DNA of 64,000 nt from Treponema_I sp045599005 (GTDB taxonomy: Bacteria; Spirochaetota; Spirochaetia; Treponematales; Treponemataceae): assembly GCA_045599005.1 (NCBI GenBank), contig JAZRVF010000011.1:1-64000 (forward strand), read 5' to 3'. Numbering within the stretch: position 1 is the first letter of the stretch; every line of letters starts with the position of its first letter. Under the pieces are notes generated by a model that did no database searches, had not been told where the DNA came from, and worked only from the letters and a program-made list of their open reading frames with translations. A program made the position numbers and the translations under genes. Of this stretch, positions 44,109-52,670 are shown one piece after another.

Positions 44109-44919
44109 CAAAAGTTCAGTATATTTTGCCAACAACAGCAATGATGTTCAGTTTCATCTGAAGACAATCTCAAATCTTGAAGTTTTCGGCGGCTGTACCA
44201 CAGTAACAACTTTTCCACCGGCAGCCCTGATAATCGGCAATCTGACTGAATACAAAGGAATTGTGCGTCATGAACGTTTCATTGAGTTCGGAGCTGCGGT
44301 AACATTAGGTGACATTCTTGCACTGCAGAAGAAAAGACTCCCTGCCGTTTTTTATCAGGCAGCTCTTTCCGTGGCGAATCCTTTCATAAGAAATGCAGCC
44401 ACAATCGGAGGCAACATCTGCGGACAGCATCCTTCCGGTGTACGGCACACTCTTTACGGGCCGCTGCTTGCCCTGGATGCAATGATCGAACTGCGTTCCT
44501 CCGCATCAACCAGTACAATTCCACTGACAAAATTTACCGGTGTTCCGAAAGGCTATTTTCTTTCGAGAGTGCGTGTTCCTATTGAAGACTGGGACATTGA
44601 GGAACAGGTACGATTGGGTCCGCCTCATGAACTTACGGAAGAATCAGGTACATACACTTTTCTGGCAAACACACAGAAAGGCATTCTTTTTGATGTGCGC
44701 ATCGCTTTCTGCAGTTCAATAGTGCTCCGAAGCCGGGAACTAGAGAACAACATTGTAGGAAAAAGGCTGCCCCTTTCAGAAAACGACATTGAGAAAATGA
44801 CAGATACGGCAATGGCGGTCTTTGATTCAATCCAGGAGATTCATGACCAGAACATTCAGCCTGTGCTCCGGGCCCAGTTTGAGTCACTGCTCAAACATTC
44901 GCTCAGCCAGCTGTCTTAA
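44098..44919 (+). CDS. FAD-binding subunit of a xanthine-dehydrogenase-like complex
   Basis: 273 aa. The second flavin loop of the family is present in NPFIRNAATIGGNICGQHPSG (about 95-115); the first, usually AGGTDL, is altered to VFGGCTTVT. The C-terminal CO-dehydrogenase-flavoprotein domain follows. It would hand electrons to or from a soluble acceptor. Its stop codon shares bases with the stop of the convergent DUF4340 gene. Confidence 0.8.
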   Translation: MPINKSSVYFANNSNDVQFHLKTISNLEVFGGCTTVTTFPPAALIIGNLTEYKGIVRHERFIEFGAAVTLGDILALQKKRLPAVFYQAALSVANPFIRNAATIGGNICGQHPSGVRHTLYGPLLALDAMIELRSSASTSTIPLTKFTGVPKGYFLSRVRVPIEDWDIEEQVRLGPPHELTEESGTYTFLANTQKGILFDVRIAFCSSIVLRSRELENNIVGKRLPLSENDIEKMTDTAMAVFDSIQEIHDQNIQPVLRAQFESLLKHSLSQLS

Positions 44920-45842
44920 AAAAGTTCCTGAAGTCTGTTCATTGACCAGCTGCTGATCATGAAAGCCCAGCTTTTTTCTTCGGAACCGGAATCAGTCCGC
45001 ACAACACAGTACTGATCATCTCCCGCTCCGTAAACTGAAAAACCTTTTCTCTCACCCTGCTGACTTTCCAGTTCAAAGGTCTCCAGCAGGTTTTCCGGAT
45101 TCACTGCGGGGCTTTCATAAACAAGGGAATAACCGCGCAAAGAAAAAATGGAATGCACTTTCGCGGCAAAATCAGTCTCGTTTTCTACTCCGCGGAAAAT
45201 CCCCTGTCCGTTCCGGCTGACTTTGATAACAGTTTTTTCACTGAAATTCACGGAAGATGGCAGAAGTTCCATTACAATCCATTTTTCAACATCCCGCTGA
45301 AGATAGGAATAAAGAGTATTCTCAATCAGATAGACATCATTTTTCCGTCCTGAGCGAACATAAATCATTGAACCGTCCGCATTTCCGGCTCCTGCATAAA
45401 CGGAGGAATATTCCTCGCTGCTTCCATCCCGGTTCTCCCTCCGGAAAACAAAATGGGTACTGTCTTTTTCTGAAAGCCCGAAAGAATCCCAGGCAGAAAC
45501 GGATCCAGAAAGCTTTGTGAATGTCTGCACAGAAGAAACTTTCTCAAGCATCTGGTTGAGCATAGCGCTGTCAGCAGGAAGTCTTCTTCCTTTGGCCACA
45601 AGAATCCAGTTTCCGTCGCCATCCGATTCAAAACGCAGACTTTTCCCGATTTTCTGAACTTCTTCCGGAAAAGTCACTTCTATGACATTCACCTGCTTTA
45701 CATATTTTGCATTGAGAAGCGCAGACTGGGAAATCTCCACATTTTTTGACTTTCCGTTCCTGAACATTCCTGTCAGGGCAAATATCCCGAGAACAAGACA
45801 CAGAACTGCCAGAGCAATATTAATCTTCATCTCATTTCTCAT
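44916..45842 (-). CDS. DUF4340 domain protein, Gld-like ABC system
   Basis: 308 aa. One N-terminal membrane anchor (about 8-26) then a DUF4340-type domain (LPADSAMLNQMLEKVSSVQT; WDSFGLSEKDSTHFVF; VYAGAGNADGSMIYVRSGRK). Such proteins follow GldF/GldG-like genes in many bacteria and face the periplasm. The start is ATG 45842, overlapping the upstream stop; 45830 is possible. Last gene of rnz-ATPase-permease/GldG-DUF4340. The exported substrate is unknown. Confidence 0.75.
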   Translation of the reverse strand: MRNEMKINIALAVLCLVLGIFALTGMFRNGKSKNVEISQSALLNAKYVKQVNVIEVTFPEEVQKIGKSLRFESDGDGNWILVAKGRRLPADSAMLNQMLEKVSSVQTFTKLSGSVSAWDSFGLSEKDSTHFVFRRENRDGSSEEYSSVYAGAGNADGSMIYVRSGRKNDVYLIENTLYSYLQRDVEKWIVMELLPSSVNFSEKTVIKVSRNGQGIFRGVENETDFAAKVHSIFSLRGYSLVYESPAVNPENLLETFELESQQGERKGFSVYGAGDDQYCVVRTDSGSEEKSWAFMISSWSMNRLQELF

Positions 45843-48135
45843 GTTTTTCTGCCCCACCATATGCAGCAAGCGCCACTTTCATCCTGAGATTCTTTGATCT
45901 CCGTTCATATGCAGCAACCAGGAAAATACAGACAATACCGAAAGGAACAGCAAAAAGCAGACAGATAAGAGCCTTTGTTTTCTCACGGCTGAATTCCTCG
46001 TCGGAATCAATTTTATACAGGAAATTGTTTTCGGTTCCTTTTGTCTTTAGGCCGATTGTCTCGTCTTCACCGCAGAGCCAGAGAGCAGAAGTTGTAAGGA
46101 AATCAAGGTTTCCGGAACTGCCTGTGTTTTCAATTACATTGGACGCAAAATACTGATCCCCGATCACAAGGAAACGAGTTTTTTTACTGTAGCCAAGTTC
46201 ATAGAAACAGAAAACCTCACCTTCTGCACAGGCGGCAAGGACATACTGGCCCGTTGTCGACTGGTCACCGGACATCTGCTCAAGAACAAAAGGATTTGTC
46301 ACAAAAGGACTTTCATGACTCCTGTCCGCTTTCTGAAGCCATGCACGGGGCGTTGTGGAAATAAGAGGAACAACATCAAGACGTTCCGTAGGATAAAGAG
46401 TAAGCGGACTGGCCCAGAATGCCTCGAAGCTGGAATAACCCTGAGTCACAGGATGCTCCGAAACATATTGAGGCAGGGATACAATCCATAGAGGATAATT
46501 CACGTGGATAAACTGAGTCGTGTCATTGGAACTGTACATCCGGAGACGGTAATTGGAAATGTCTTCCACCAGAGTGTTCTCAACTTTTATGCCCCAGAAG
46601 TCAATCAGCTCAAGAAGCGGATCCTTTCCCCGGGGAGTCACTTTCCAGGAAGAAGTGATGTCACAGGTATTTGGCGAAACCGCAAACAGCGCTGCCCCGC
46701 CATTTTTCACCCAGTTTTCGACAGCCGCAGCCTCATCATCTGTAAACCCGCTGGACCCGAATACCATGAGCGCTGTGCCCGTTCTGGGAATCTCATCATA
46801 AAGGACTCCAGCATCTATTCTCTGCGTCTCAAAGCCTGCAGATTCAAGCCAGGGTTCCACAAACTGATACTCACCGCCGTCAAAACCGTATAAGTTTTTA
46901 TACATAATAAGAATTTTTCTCTGATATCCGGTTGTAAGATACCTGATTTTTCCTGTCACATCATATTCCAGAGTGTTCTGTGAAAGCACAAAAGGGATTA
47001 CCGCTGATTTTCCGCCATACTCAAGAAGCACAGACGAATAGACAGTCACAAAAGACACACGGTTGTCTTCCGTTGTCTGAAGCTGCTGGCTTCTTATACC
47101 CATGTTCTCAAGTGCAGATTCCAGACCTTTTTTCGAGGGGTCAACAACTTTCACCGAAATATTCCGCTGTCCAGTCTCGTAGGAACGCAGAAAATCTTCC
47201 ACATCACGCACCTGGGGATACAGATCTTTCAGTTCGTCAGTCAGGTAATAAGTGATCTGCAGAGGTTCGTTAACAAAACCGAGAACAGACTCCGTTTCTT
47301 CCGAGAGTGAGTACAGTCTGTTTTTAGTCACATCGATTCTTCTGTAATACAGAGAATTGTCAAGAAGAAAAAGCAGCATGGCAGCACAGAGAAGCAGCAC
47401 CCGGAGAGTCCGTCTCTTCTTTTTGCGTGCCTCCAGTGTTTCAAGGCTAAGCAGAAGAAAAAAGCAGGTCAATGCCACAAAGAAAAGGCAGTCTCTTGTA
47501 TCAATTATTCCTTTTGAAGCTGCATCAAAATGCCAGGCAAAAGAAATCAGTCTGCAGAAACCGGAAAAAACCGAATTAAGTGATACATAAAGCGGGAGAA
47601 AATGGGCGATATTGCTGATGAAGAGGATGCCGGAACAGACAAAGAATGAAAGTACCGGATTCTCCAGTTTCAGTGCAAGAAACTGGCATAGTGCTGCCGC
47701 CGCTCCGAAAAACAGGACAATTGTAAAAAAACTGCTCAGCACGGCAGGAATGTTAACGTCGCCAAAACGCTGGACAATAAGAACAGAAGGAATCAATGCA
47801 GCTGTGCAGAAAAGACAGACAGCAAAAGCCCCGGTCCACTTTGCAAGAACCACCTGCATATCGGACAGAGGCAGACTTTGGAAAAGCAGAGTCCTGTCTT
47901 TCCAGGAATTCATTGTGAAAGCAGGAATGACAAGAATCGATATGTATGGAAGAAAATTGAAAAAGGAACGCATGCTTGATGTTCCTGTCTCAATATTGAA
48001 AAAACCGTCCACCACAAAAAACAGCAGGTTCGCGGTGAAAACAAAAGCCGCACAGACAGAGCATATAACCCCTGAATGGACACAGCGCCACAGCTCGTTC
48101 CTAAGGACAGGCAAAAAGGAAGATGATTTTTTCAT
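45832..48135 (-). CDS. GldF-GldG-like fusion: ABC-2 permease plus periplasmic GldG domain
   Basis: 767 aa. Residues about 1-260 have six or more membrane helices of an ABC-2 permease (INS-type: TLLFQSLPLSDMQVVLAKW). Residues about 280-700 are a GldG-like periplasmic domain (RIDVTKNRLYSLSEETESVL, LRSYETGQRNISVKVVDPSK, IPFVLSQNTLEYDVTGKIRY, ALMVFGSSGFTDDEAAAVE), and a final helix lies near 725. In Bacteroidetes GldF and GldG are usually separate. Coupled by overlap to the ATPase gene. Treponemes do not glide this way, so a secretion or envelope role is more likely. Confidence 0.75.
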   Translation of the reverse strand: MKKSSSFLPVLRNELWRCVHSGVICSVCAAFVFTANLLFFVVDGFFNIETGTSSMRSFFNFLPYISILVIPAFTMNSWKDRTLLFQSLPLSDMQVVLAKWTGAFAVCLFCTAALIPSVLIVQRFGDVNIPAVLSSFFTIVLFFGAAAALCQFLALKLENPVLSFFVCSGILFISNIAHFLPLYVSLNSVFSGFCRLISFAWHFDAASKGIIDTRDCLFFVALTCFFLLLSLETLEARKKKRRTLRVLLLCAAMLLFLLDNSLYYRRIDVTKNRLYSLSEETESVLGFVNEPLQITYYLTDELKDLYPQVRDVEDFLRSYETGQRNISVKVVDPSKKGLESALENMGIRSQQLQTTEDNRVSFVTVYSSVLLEYGGKSAVIPFVLSQNTLEYDVTGKIRYLTTGYQRKILIMYKNLYGFDGGEYQFVEPWLESAGFETQRIDAGVLYDEIPRTGTALMVFGSSGFTDDEAAAVENWVKNGGAALFAVSPNTCDITSSWKVTPRGKDPLLELIDFWGIKVENTLVEDISNYRLRMYSSNDTTQFIHVNYPLWIVSLPQYVSEHPVTQGYSSFEAFWASPLTLYPTERLDVVPLISTTPRAWLQKADRSHESPFVTNPFVLEQMSGDQSTTGQYVLAACAEGEVFCFYELGYSKKTRFLVIGDQYFASNVIENTGSSGNLDFLTTSALWLCGEDETIGLKTKGTENNFLYKIDSDEEFSREKTKALICLLFAVPFGIVCIFLVAAYERRSKNLRMKVALAAYGGAEKHEK

Positions 48136-48857
48136 AGGTCGGCCTTTGCTGAAGCCAGTTTCACAAAGGCATCTTCCAGGTTTTCTGCGCCGACTTCAGC
48201 GCATATACTTTCTTCGGTGCCTTCCGCTATCACACGCCCCTGATGCATTATCACAAGATGAGAGCACAAGGCATGAGCTTCCTGCATAAGATGGGTTGAA
48301 AGAAGAACAGTACGAGTCTTTGCAAATTCAGCGATCATGGAGCGCATCTCTACAATCTGAACAGGATCCAGCCCTGACACCGGCTCATCCAGCACAAGAA
48401 CAGAGGGATCTGCTATCATGGCACAGGCAAAAGCAAGCCGCTGCCTGAAACCTTTTGACAGAGCGCCAGTCTTTTTGAAGAAAACTTCTTCCAGTGCAAA
48501 ATTCTCAGCAGCTTTCAGAACGGCTTCCATCCCTGACTTTTTATCGCCGGTACGGAGACTGTAAAACTGAAGCAATGTTTCCGCAACTGTAAGTCCGGGA
48601 TCAAAGTCTGAGACTTCGCTCATGAAACCGATTGTTTTTTTTGCAGAAGAACTGTTTTCCTCCACAGAAATACCGTTTACAGACACTCTTCCGGATGTGG
48701 GAAAATGGATTCCGCACACAGCTTTCAGAACCGTTGTCTTACCGGCACCATTTGGTCCAAGAAGACCTGTGACACAGTTGTCAGGACAACAGAAAGACAC
48801 ATTGCTTACAGCAGGGACATCACCGTAATTCTTGCAGAAGTCAGACAGTTCTATCAT
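48132..48857 (-). CDS. ABC transporter ATP-binding protein (GldA/CcmA-like)
   Basis: 241 aa. Walker A LLGPNGAGKTTVLK (about 33-46), signature LSKGFRQRLAFACAM, Walker B ADPSVLVLDEPVSGLDP, and the H-loop STHLMQEAHALC. Powers the permease encoded directly downstream. One-base overlap with the rnz stop codon. Confidence 0.93.
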   Translation of the reverse strand: MIELSDFCKNYGDVPAVSNVSFCCPDNCVTGLLGPNGAGKTTVLKAVCGIHFPTSGRVSVNGISVEENSSSAKKTIGFMSEVSDFDPGLTVAETLLQFYSLRTGDKKSGMEAVLKAAENFALEEVFFKKTGALSKGFRQRLAFACAMIADPSVLVLDEPVSGLDPVQIVEMRSMIAEFAKTRTVLLSTHLMQEAHALCSHLVIMHQGRVIAEGTEESICAEVGAENLEDAFVKLASAKADL

Positions 48858-49783
48858 CAGTCTTTATTAGGAATTTCAAAATGCATTCTGTCATGGGACA
48901 GAACAGTCCGCGGGAAAACACTCTGTGCTTCCCTGAGCAGAGGCTCCAGTTCCTTGTCCGTGTATCTGGGACTGTAATGGATCAATGCCATCTGATCAAC
49001 ATTACCGTCCCTTGCAATAGTTCCGGCCTGTCTGGCGGTCATATGTTTCTTCTCCGCAGCCTGATCAGCAAATTCCTCCGCAAACATTCCCTCGCAGAAC
49101 AGAAGATCCGATCCCTGAACTTCCTTTGCGATGGAAGGAAGATACTGTGTGTCGGTAACATAACTCAGTTTGCGTCCGGGCCGTCTCGCACCCATTACAT
49201 CTTCCGGTTTAACAACAAGTCCGCTTTCAGTGGTCACACACTCGCCGTGCTGAAGTTTTGAGAACAGAGGACCGCAGGGCACACCAAGCTCCATTGCCTT
49301 TTTGGGATTGAATTCTCCCGGCCGGTCCAGCTCTTCAAGGGTGTAACCAACACATGTCTTGGTGTGTTTGAGCGGAAAAGCCCTGATGTAAAAATCCTCA
49401 CCGGAATGGACAATGCCCGGCTCAAGAACTTCTTTTACAATCACAGGATAATTTATGTACATGTCCAGCACTTTTCTGCTGGACTCAACATATTCTGCAG
49501 TTTTTGGCGGACCATAGATATAAAGGGGTTCAGTCCGGTCAACCTGAGAAGACAGCATCATGATCCCAGGCAGACCAGTAACATGATCAGCATGAGTATG
49601 ACTGATAAAAATTGCGTTGATTTTTTTCCATTTAAGATTAAGCCGGCGCAAAGAGACCTGAGTCCCTTCTCCACTGTCAAAAAGGAACAGATCACCTTCA
49701 CGGCGAACAAGAACAGATGTAAGATGCCGGTACGGAAGAGGCATCATCCCACCGCACCCGAGCACAAAAGCTTCCAGATTCAT
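48857..49783 (-). CDS. rnz: Ribonuclease Z (tRNA 3' processing)
   Basis: 308 aa from ATG 49783. Begins LEAFVLGCGGMMPLPYRHLT, then FDSGEGTQVSLRRL and the metal motif FISHTHADHVTGLPGIM; later ligands in SYVTDTQYLP and ALIHYSPRY. Cleaves the 3' trailer of tRNA precursors, needed here because the tRNA genes in the window do not encode CCA. Upstream frame to 49822 is rejected. First gene of the minus-strand operon. Confidence 0.92.
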   Translation of the reverse strand: MNLEAFVLGCGGMMPLPYRHLTSVLVRREGDLFLFDSGEGTQVSLRRLNLKWKKINAIFISHTHADHVTGLPGIMMLSSQVDRTEPLYIYGPPKTAEYVESSRKVLDMYINYPVIVKEVLEPGIVHSGEDFYIRAFPLKHTKTCVGYTLEELDRPGEFNPKKAMELGVPCGPLFSKLQHGECVTTESGLVVKPEDVMGARRPGRKLSYVTDTQYLPSIAKEVQGSDLLFCEGMFAEEFADQAAEKKHMTARQAGTIARDGNVDQMALIHYSPRYTDKELEPLLREAQSVFPRTVLSHDRMHFEIPNKD

Positions 49784-49802
49784 AGGAAAAATATACCATA
49801 AA

Positions 49803-49815
49803 TTCAGTGTAGAAT
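49803..49815 (+). promoter_or_regulatory. Further exact copy of the TTCAGTGTAGAAT element
   Basis: The same 13-mer that occurs twice upstream of the GGDEF-EAL gene, here on the plus strand 55 bp before the lipoprotein at 49870. It lies within an AATTC...GAATT inverted repeat. Confidence 0.4.
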
Positions 49816-49869
49816 TCAACAAAACAAATTTTCTTTGACGAAGTCACTCAGATGTAATAAATTAAACCC

Positions 49870-50742
49870 ATGAACAGAATAATTTCATTTCTTTTAATAC
49901 TTTTACTCTCAGTTTTGATTTTTTCCTGCGAAAGCGCACCGGAACAGGAACCGGAGCCTGAAATCACACTGCCGGTAATCATCCCTTCAGCAGAGCCAGA
50001 ACCAGCACCGATTGCCGAACCGGAACCCGTTGTTGAACCGGAACCTATTGAAGAACCAGAGCCGGAGATCCTTCCGGAACCAGAACCGGTCATAGAACCA
50101 GAGCCAATTGTGGAGCCAGAACCTGAACCGGAGCCCGAACCGATTCCAGAACCGGAACCCATTGTCGAGCCAGAACCGGAGCCTATTGTAGAACCCGAAC
50201 CAGAGCCGATTCCAGAGCCCGTTATTGAGCCGGAACCGGAACCAGAAGAAGTAGTAGAGATTCCTGAAGAAATCATAGAAGAGCCGGAAGTGATCGTCTT
50301 TGAAGAAGAAGAGACTGAATATTCCCGTTCTGTTGGAATGATTGAGACTTCTATCCACATCACTGAAGACCAGTTCAAGGAAGACAAAGAGGAAATTCTC
50401 CAGGTCATTGCCCAGCTGGATTCCATAATGAAGAACAAGAATTACACCAAATGGCTTTCTTATCTTTCACAGCAGTCAATTGATTACTGGTCCAACACAC
50501 GAAATCTTTCGTCACTTTCTGACAGGCTTTTCTCCAACAAGACTTTTCGTTTTACTAACATGCGTTCCTATTTTGAATACTTCTTTATCCCCGCACGCAA
50601 AGGCCGCGTAGTTGATGAGATCCGTTACGTAACACCGGAACTGGTAAAAGCAGTACAGTACAAGGACAAACAGGATATTATCTACTATTACTTCATACGA
50701 TCGGATGATCAGTGGAAAATCGTTCTTGACGAATTAGACTGA
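49870..50742 (+). CDS. Lipoprotein with a long Glu-Pro repeat region
   Basis: 290 aa. Lipobox IFSC at about residue 20, so a membrane-anchored lipoprotein. Residues about 25-145 are dominated by PEPEP, VEPEP and IPEPEP repeats, a stiff extended spacer. Residues about 165-290 form a small domain (DSIMKNKNYTKWLSYLSQQS; TNMRSYFEYFFIPARKGRVV; DEIRYVTPELVKAVQYKDKQ; DQWKIVLDEL) whose function I do not know. The spacer could hold the C-terminal domain away from the membrane. The repeat number is likely to vary between strains. Confidence 0.75.
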   Translation: MNRIISFLLILLLSVLIFSCESAPEQEPEPEITLPVIIPSAEPEPAPIAEPEPVVEPEPIEEPEPEILPEPEPVIEPEPIVEPEPEPEPEPIPEPEPIVEPEPEPIVEPEPEPIPEPVIEPEPEPEEVVEIPEEIIEEPEVIVFEEEETEYSRSVGMIETSIHITEDQFKEDKEEILQVIAQLDSIMKNKNYTKWLSYLSQQSIDYWSNTRNLSSLSDRLFSNKTFRFTNMRSYFEYFFIPARKGRVVDEIRYVTPELVKAVQYKDKQDIIYYYFIRSDDQWKIVLDELD

Positions 50743-50940
50743 TTTTTTTCAGGTGAGACTAATGCTTTTCCGGATTTATTCCGATAAACAGAAGCGAAAA
50801 TGTTAAGAAACTGTCGAGTTATTGCCAAACTTACTGTTTTTTGATTTTTTTGCATTATACTAACAAAGTGACAATTTGAATTGACAAAGGCTTTAACATA
50901 TTTCTGTCCTATTGTTTGCTTCAATATTGTGGAGGAACTG

Positions 50941-51636
50941 ATGAAAGTTACAAAAATTCTGGCTTGCGTCCTTGCGGGAGCAATTGCACTTACACCCGTA
51001 TTTGCACAATCAAGAACAGAAACAACCGCAGAAGAAGATTACATGAGCAGCTTCGAAGACCTGATTATCTCAGAGCTGACAGTTTCAGAAGAGTATGACA
51101 ACAAAACTCTGGCTTTGGACTACATCGAGGAAGCTCTTGCAAAGGCAAGCAGCTCAAGAGACCTTTCAACCATCCAGGCATCACTTGAAAGCCTTGCAGG
51201 TGAAGGTGTCCTCACTGAATCAAGAACAAGCGGCCGCGTAAGCAACAACTATCCTGATGTCCGTGCACGTGCCTGTGAGCTTCTCGGACGTCTTGACACA
51301 TACGAATCAAAAGATACACTGGAGAAAGTTGCCCTGGCAGACAACGAGCCCATGGTTGCCTCAGCAGCAATCCGTTCTCTTGGAAATGTAAGCAGTGTTG
51401 ATCCTGACGGAGCTATCGCCACGATCATCTGGGTTGAAAACAAGTATTCCATCCTTAACCCTACCGGTTCTCTTGCCTGGGACGTTCTTGTGACTTACGA
51501 GAAACTGGCTCCGAAGCTTGCTGACAAAACAGACATGATCCGTTCAATTACAAAGATTGCAAGCGACTACCACTATCCGACGGTAGTCCGTGACAAAGCA
51601 AAAGCCCTTCTCAAACAGTATACAGGAAGAAGATAA
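50941..51636 (+). CDS. Secreted HEAT-like repeat protein
   Basis: 231 aa from ATG 50941 with GGAGG upstream. Signal peptide (about 1-22, ending PVFA). Helical repeats with an A-L-x-D-N-E-P-M-V spacing (ARACELLGRLDTYESKDTLE; VALADNEPMVASAAIRSLG) look like HEAT repeats, a protein-binding scaffold in the periplasm. Monocistronic, with a strong terminator at 51669-51713. The 198-bp gap upstream (50743-50940) holds only a TATACT -10-like element near 50858. Confidence 0.75.
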   Translation: MKVTKILACVLAGAIALTPVFAQSRTETTAEEDYMSSFEDLIISELTVSEEYDNKTLALDYIEEALAKASSSRDLSTIQASLESLAGEGVLTESRTSGRVSNNYPDVRARACELLGRLDTYESKDTLEKVALADNEPMVASAAIRSLGNVSSVDPDGAIATIIWVENKYSILNPTGSLAWDVLVTYEKLAPKLADKTDMIRSITKIASDYHYPTVVRDKAKALLKQYTGRR

Positions 51637-51668
51637 TTTTTCAGACTTTCAAAGCTGAAAACAACAGA

Positions 51669-51713
51669 ATACCCGGAGCGGAAAACTGATTCTGCGGCCG
51701 GGTATTTTTTTTG
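51669..51713 (+). terminator. Terminator after the HEAT-like gene
   Basis: Arms ATACCCGG (51669-51676) and CCGGGTAT (51698-51705) followed by eight T residues. Confidence 0.9.
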
Positions 51714-51827
51714 CGGTCACAAGTTCAAAAAAAAAGAAAAAGCCCGCCAAGAAAACCGGACCTGACGGAACAGAAGTAAAAATCAGATAGTTTTCAAAAA
51801 CGGGCTAATGCTGTAGAATAAAAAAAA

Positions 51828-51901
51828 CGAGAGATACAGGATTCGAACCTGCCACCTTCGCCTCCGGAGGGCGACGCTCTATCCAAATGAGCTAATCTCT
51901 C
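51828..51901 (-). tRNA. tRNA-Arg (anticodon CCG)
   Basis: Minus strand, 74 nt. Acceptor GAGAGAT/ATCTCTC; D-arm GCTCATTTGGATAGAGC; anticodon stem TCGCC/GGCGA around loop CTCCGGA, giving CCG; T-arm CAGGTTCGAATCCTG. CCA is not encoded. Confidence 0.9.
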
Positions 51902-51911
51902 AGACAAAAAG

Positions 51912-51941
51912 AAGATACACAATAATAGTTTTCTTTGTCAA
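51912..51941 (-). promoter_or_regulatory. Promoter of tRNA-Arg
   Basis: Minus strand TTGACA (51936-51941), 18-bp spacer, TATCTT (51912-51917), ending about 10 bp before the tRNA. Confidence 0.65.
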
Positions 51942-51951
51942 GGAATATTCT

Positions 51952-52542
51952 ATGGAGCCAATAATTCTTGCATCAACTTCACCCCGCCGTCAGGAAATCC
52001 TGAAAAACCTCAACATACCTTTCAAAGTTATTCCTGCGAATTTCGAAGAGATCAAACCTGATGACATCAGTGCAGAAAATGCTCCCGAATACTTTGCAAG
52101 CAAAAAAGTGGAGTCAGTGGCAAGGCTTTTCCCGGCAGAACAGACAGTTCCTCTTATCCTTGGAGCCGATACGGCAATTGTGTACAAAGGAAAACTTTAC
52201 GGAAAACCTGCGGACCGAAACATGGCGGAAGAATTTCTTAAAACTTTTTCCGGAAAAACTCATTCGGTGATCACTGCGATAGCAATGTTCAACGGCCAGC
52301 TCAATTATCTTAACACAAGAGTTTCCAAAAGCACCGTTACTTTCAAGAAAATGACCCAGCAGGAGATAGACTGGTACCTGAACACAGGGGAATGGCACGG
52401 AGTTGCCGGTGCATACAGAATCCAGGGACTGGCACAATGTTTCATAACATCAATCAAAGGAAGTACAAGCGGGATAATCGGCTTGCCTATTTCTGATTTT
52501 TATGATTTAATAAGCAAACAGGGTTATTCTTTTTTGGAATAG
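51952..52542 (+). CDS. maf: Maf-family nucleoside triphosphate pyrophosphatase
   Basis: 196 aa. N-terminal substrate loop LASTSPRRQEIL, LGADTAIVYKGKLYGKP with the catalytic Asp, SGKTHSVITAIAM, and the C-terminal STSGIIGLPISDFYDLI. Hydrolyses non-canonical or pyrimidine nucleoside triphosphates to monophosphates to limit misincorporation. Divergent from tRNA-Arg, whose promoter lies just upstream of this ATG. Confidence 0.92.
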   Translation: MEPIILASTSPRRQEILKNLNIPFKVIPANFEEIKPDDISAENAPEYFASKKVESVARLFPAEQTVPLILGADTAIVYKGKLYGKPADRNMAEEFLKTFSGKTHSVITAIAMFNGQLNYLNTRVSKSTVTFKKMTQQEIDWYLNTGEWHGVAGAYRIQGLAQCFITSIKGSTSGIIGLPISDFYDLISKQGYSFLE

Positions 52543-52596
52543 TGCTGTCGGCATGTATGGAACTGTATGTTCTTCAAGTGCTGTAATCTTCCGTAT

Positions 52597-52654
52597 GCTG
52601 TAAAAACAGCTATCGAGAAACAGAGTCAGGTGGAAAAACAGCTTATGTTTTTCC
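52597..52654 (+). promoter_or_regulatory. Hairpins in the rpsB leader
   Basis: Two hairpins precede the ribosome site: GCTGT-AAAA-ACAGC (52597-52610) and a perfect 9-bp stem GGAAAAACA/TGTTTTTCC with a 5-nt loop (52632-52654). The second ends five bases before AAGGAG, where it could affect ribosome access. In other bacteria S2 can autoregulate via the rpsB leader; whether this one does is not shown. Confidence 0.45.
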
Positions 52655-52670
52655 GGTGAAGGAGTCACTC

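Noticed and set aside
50000..50250. Short repeated units resembling a CRISPR or tandem array
   Set aside because: The repeats are in frame and encode Glu-Pro; there are no unique spacers.
49848..50438. 196-codon Ser/Gly-rich minus-strand frame
   Set aside because: Antisense shadow of the Glu-Pro repeat, without ribosome site or plausible composition.
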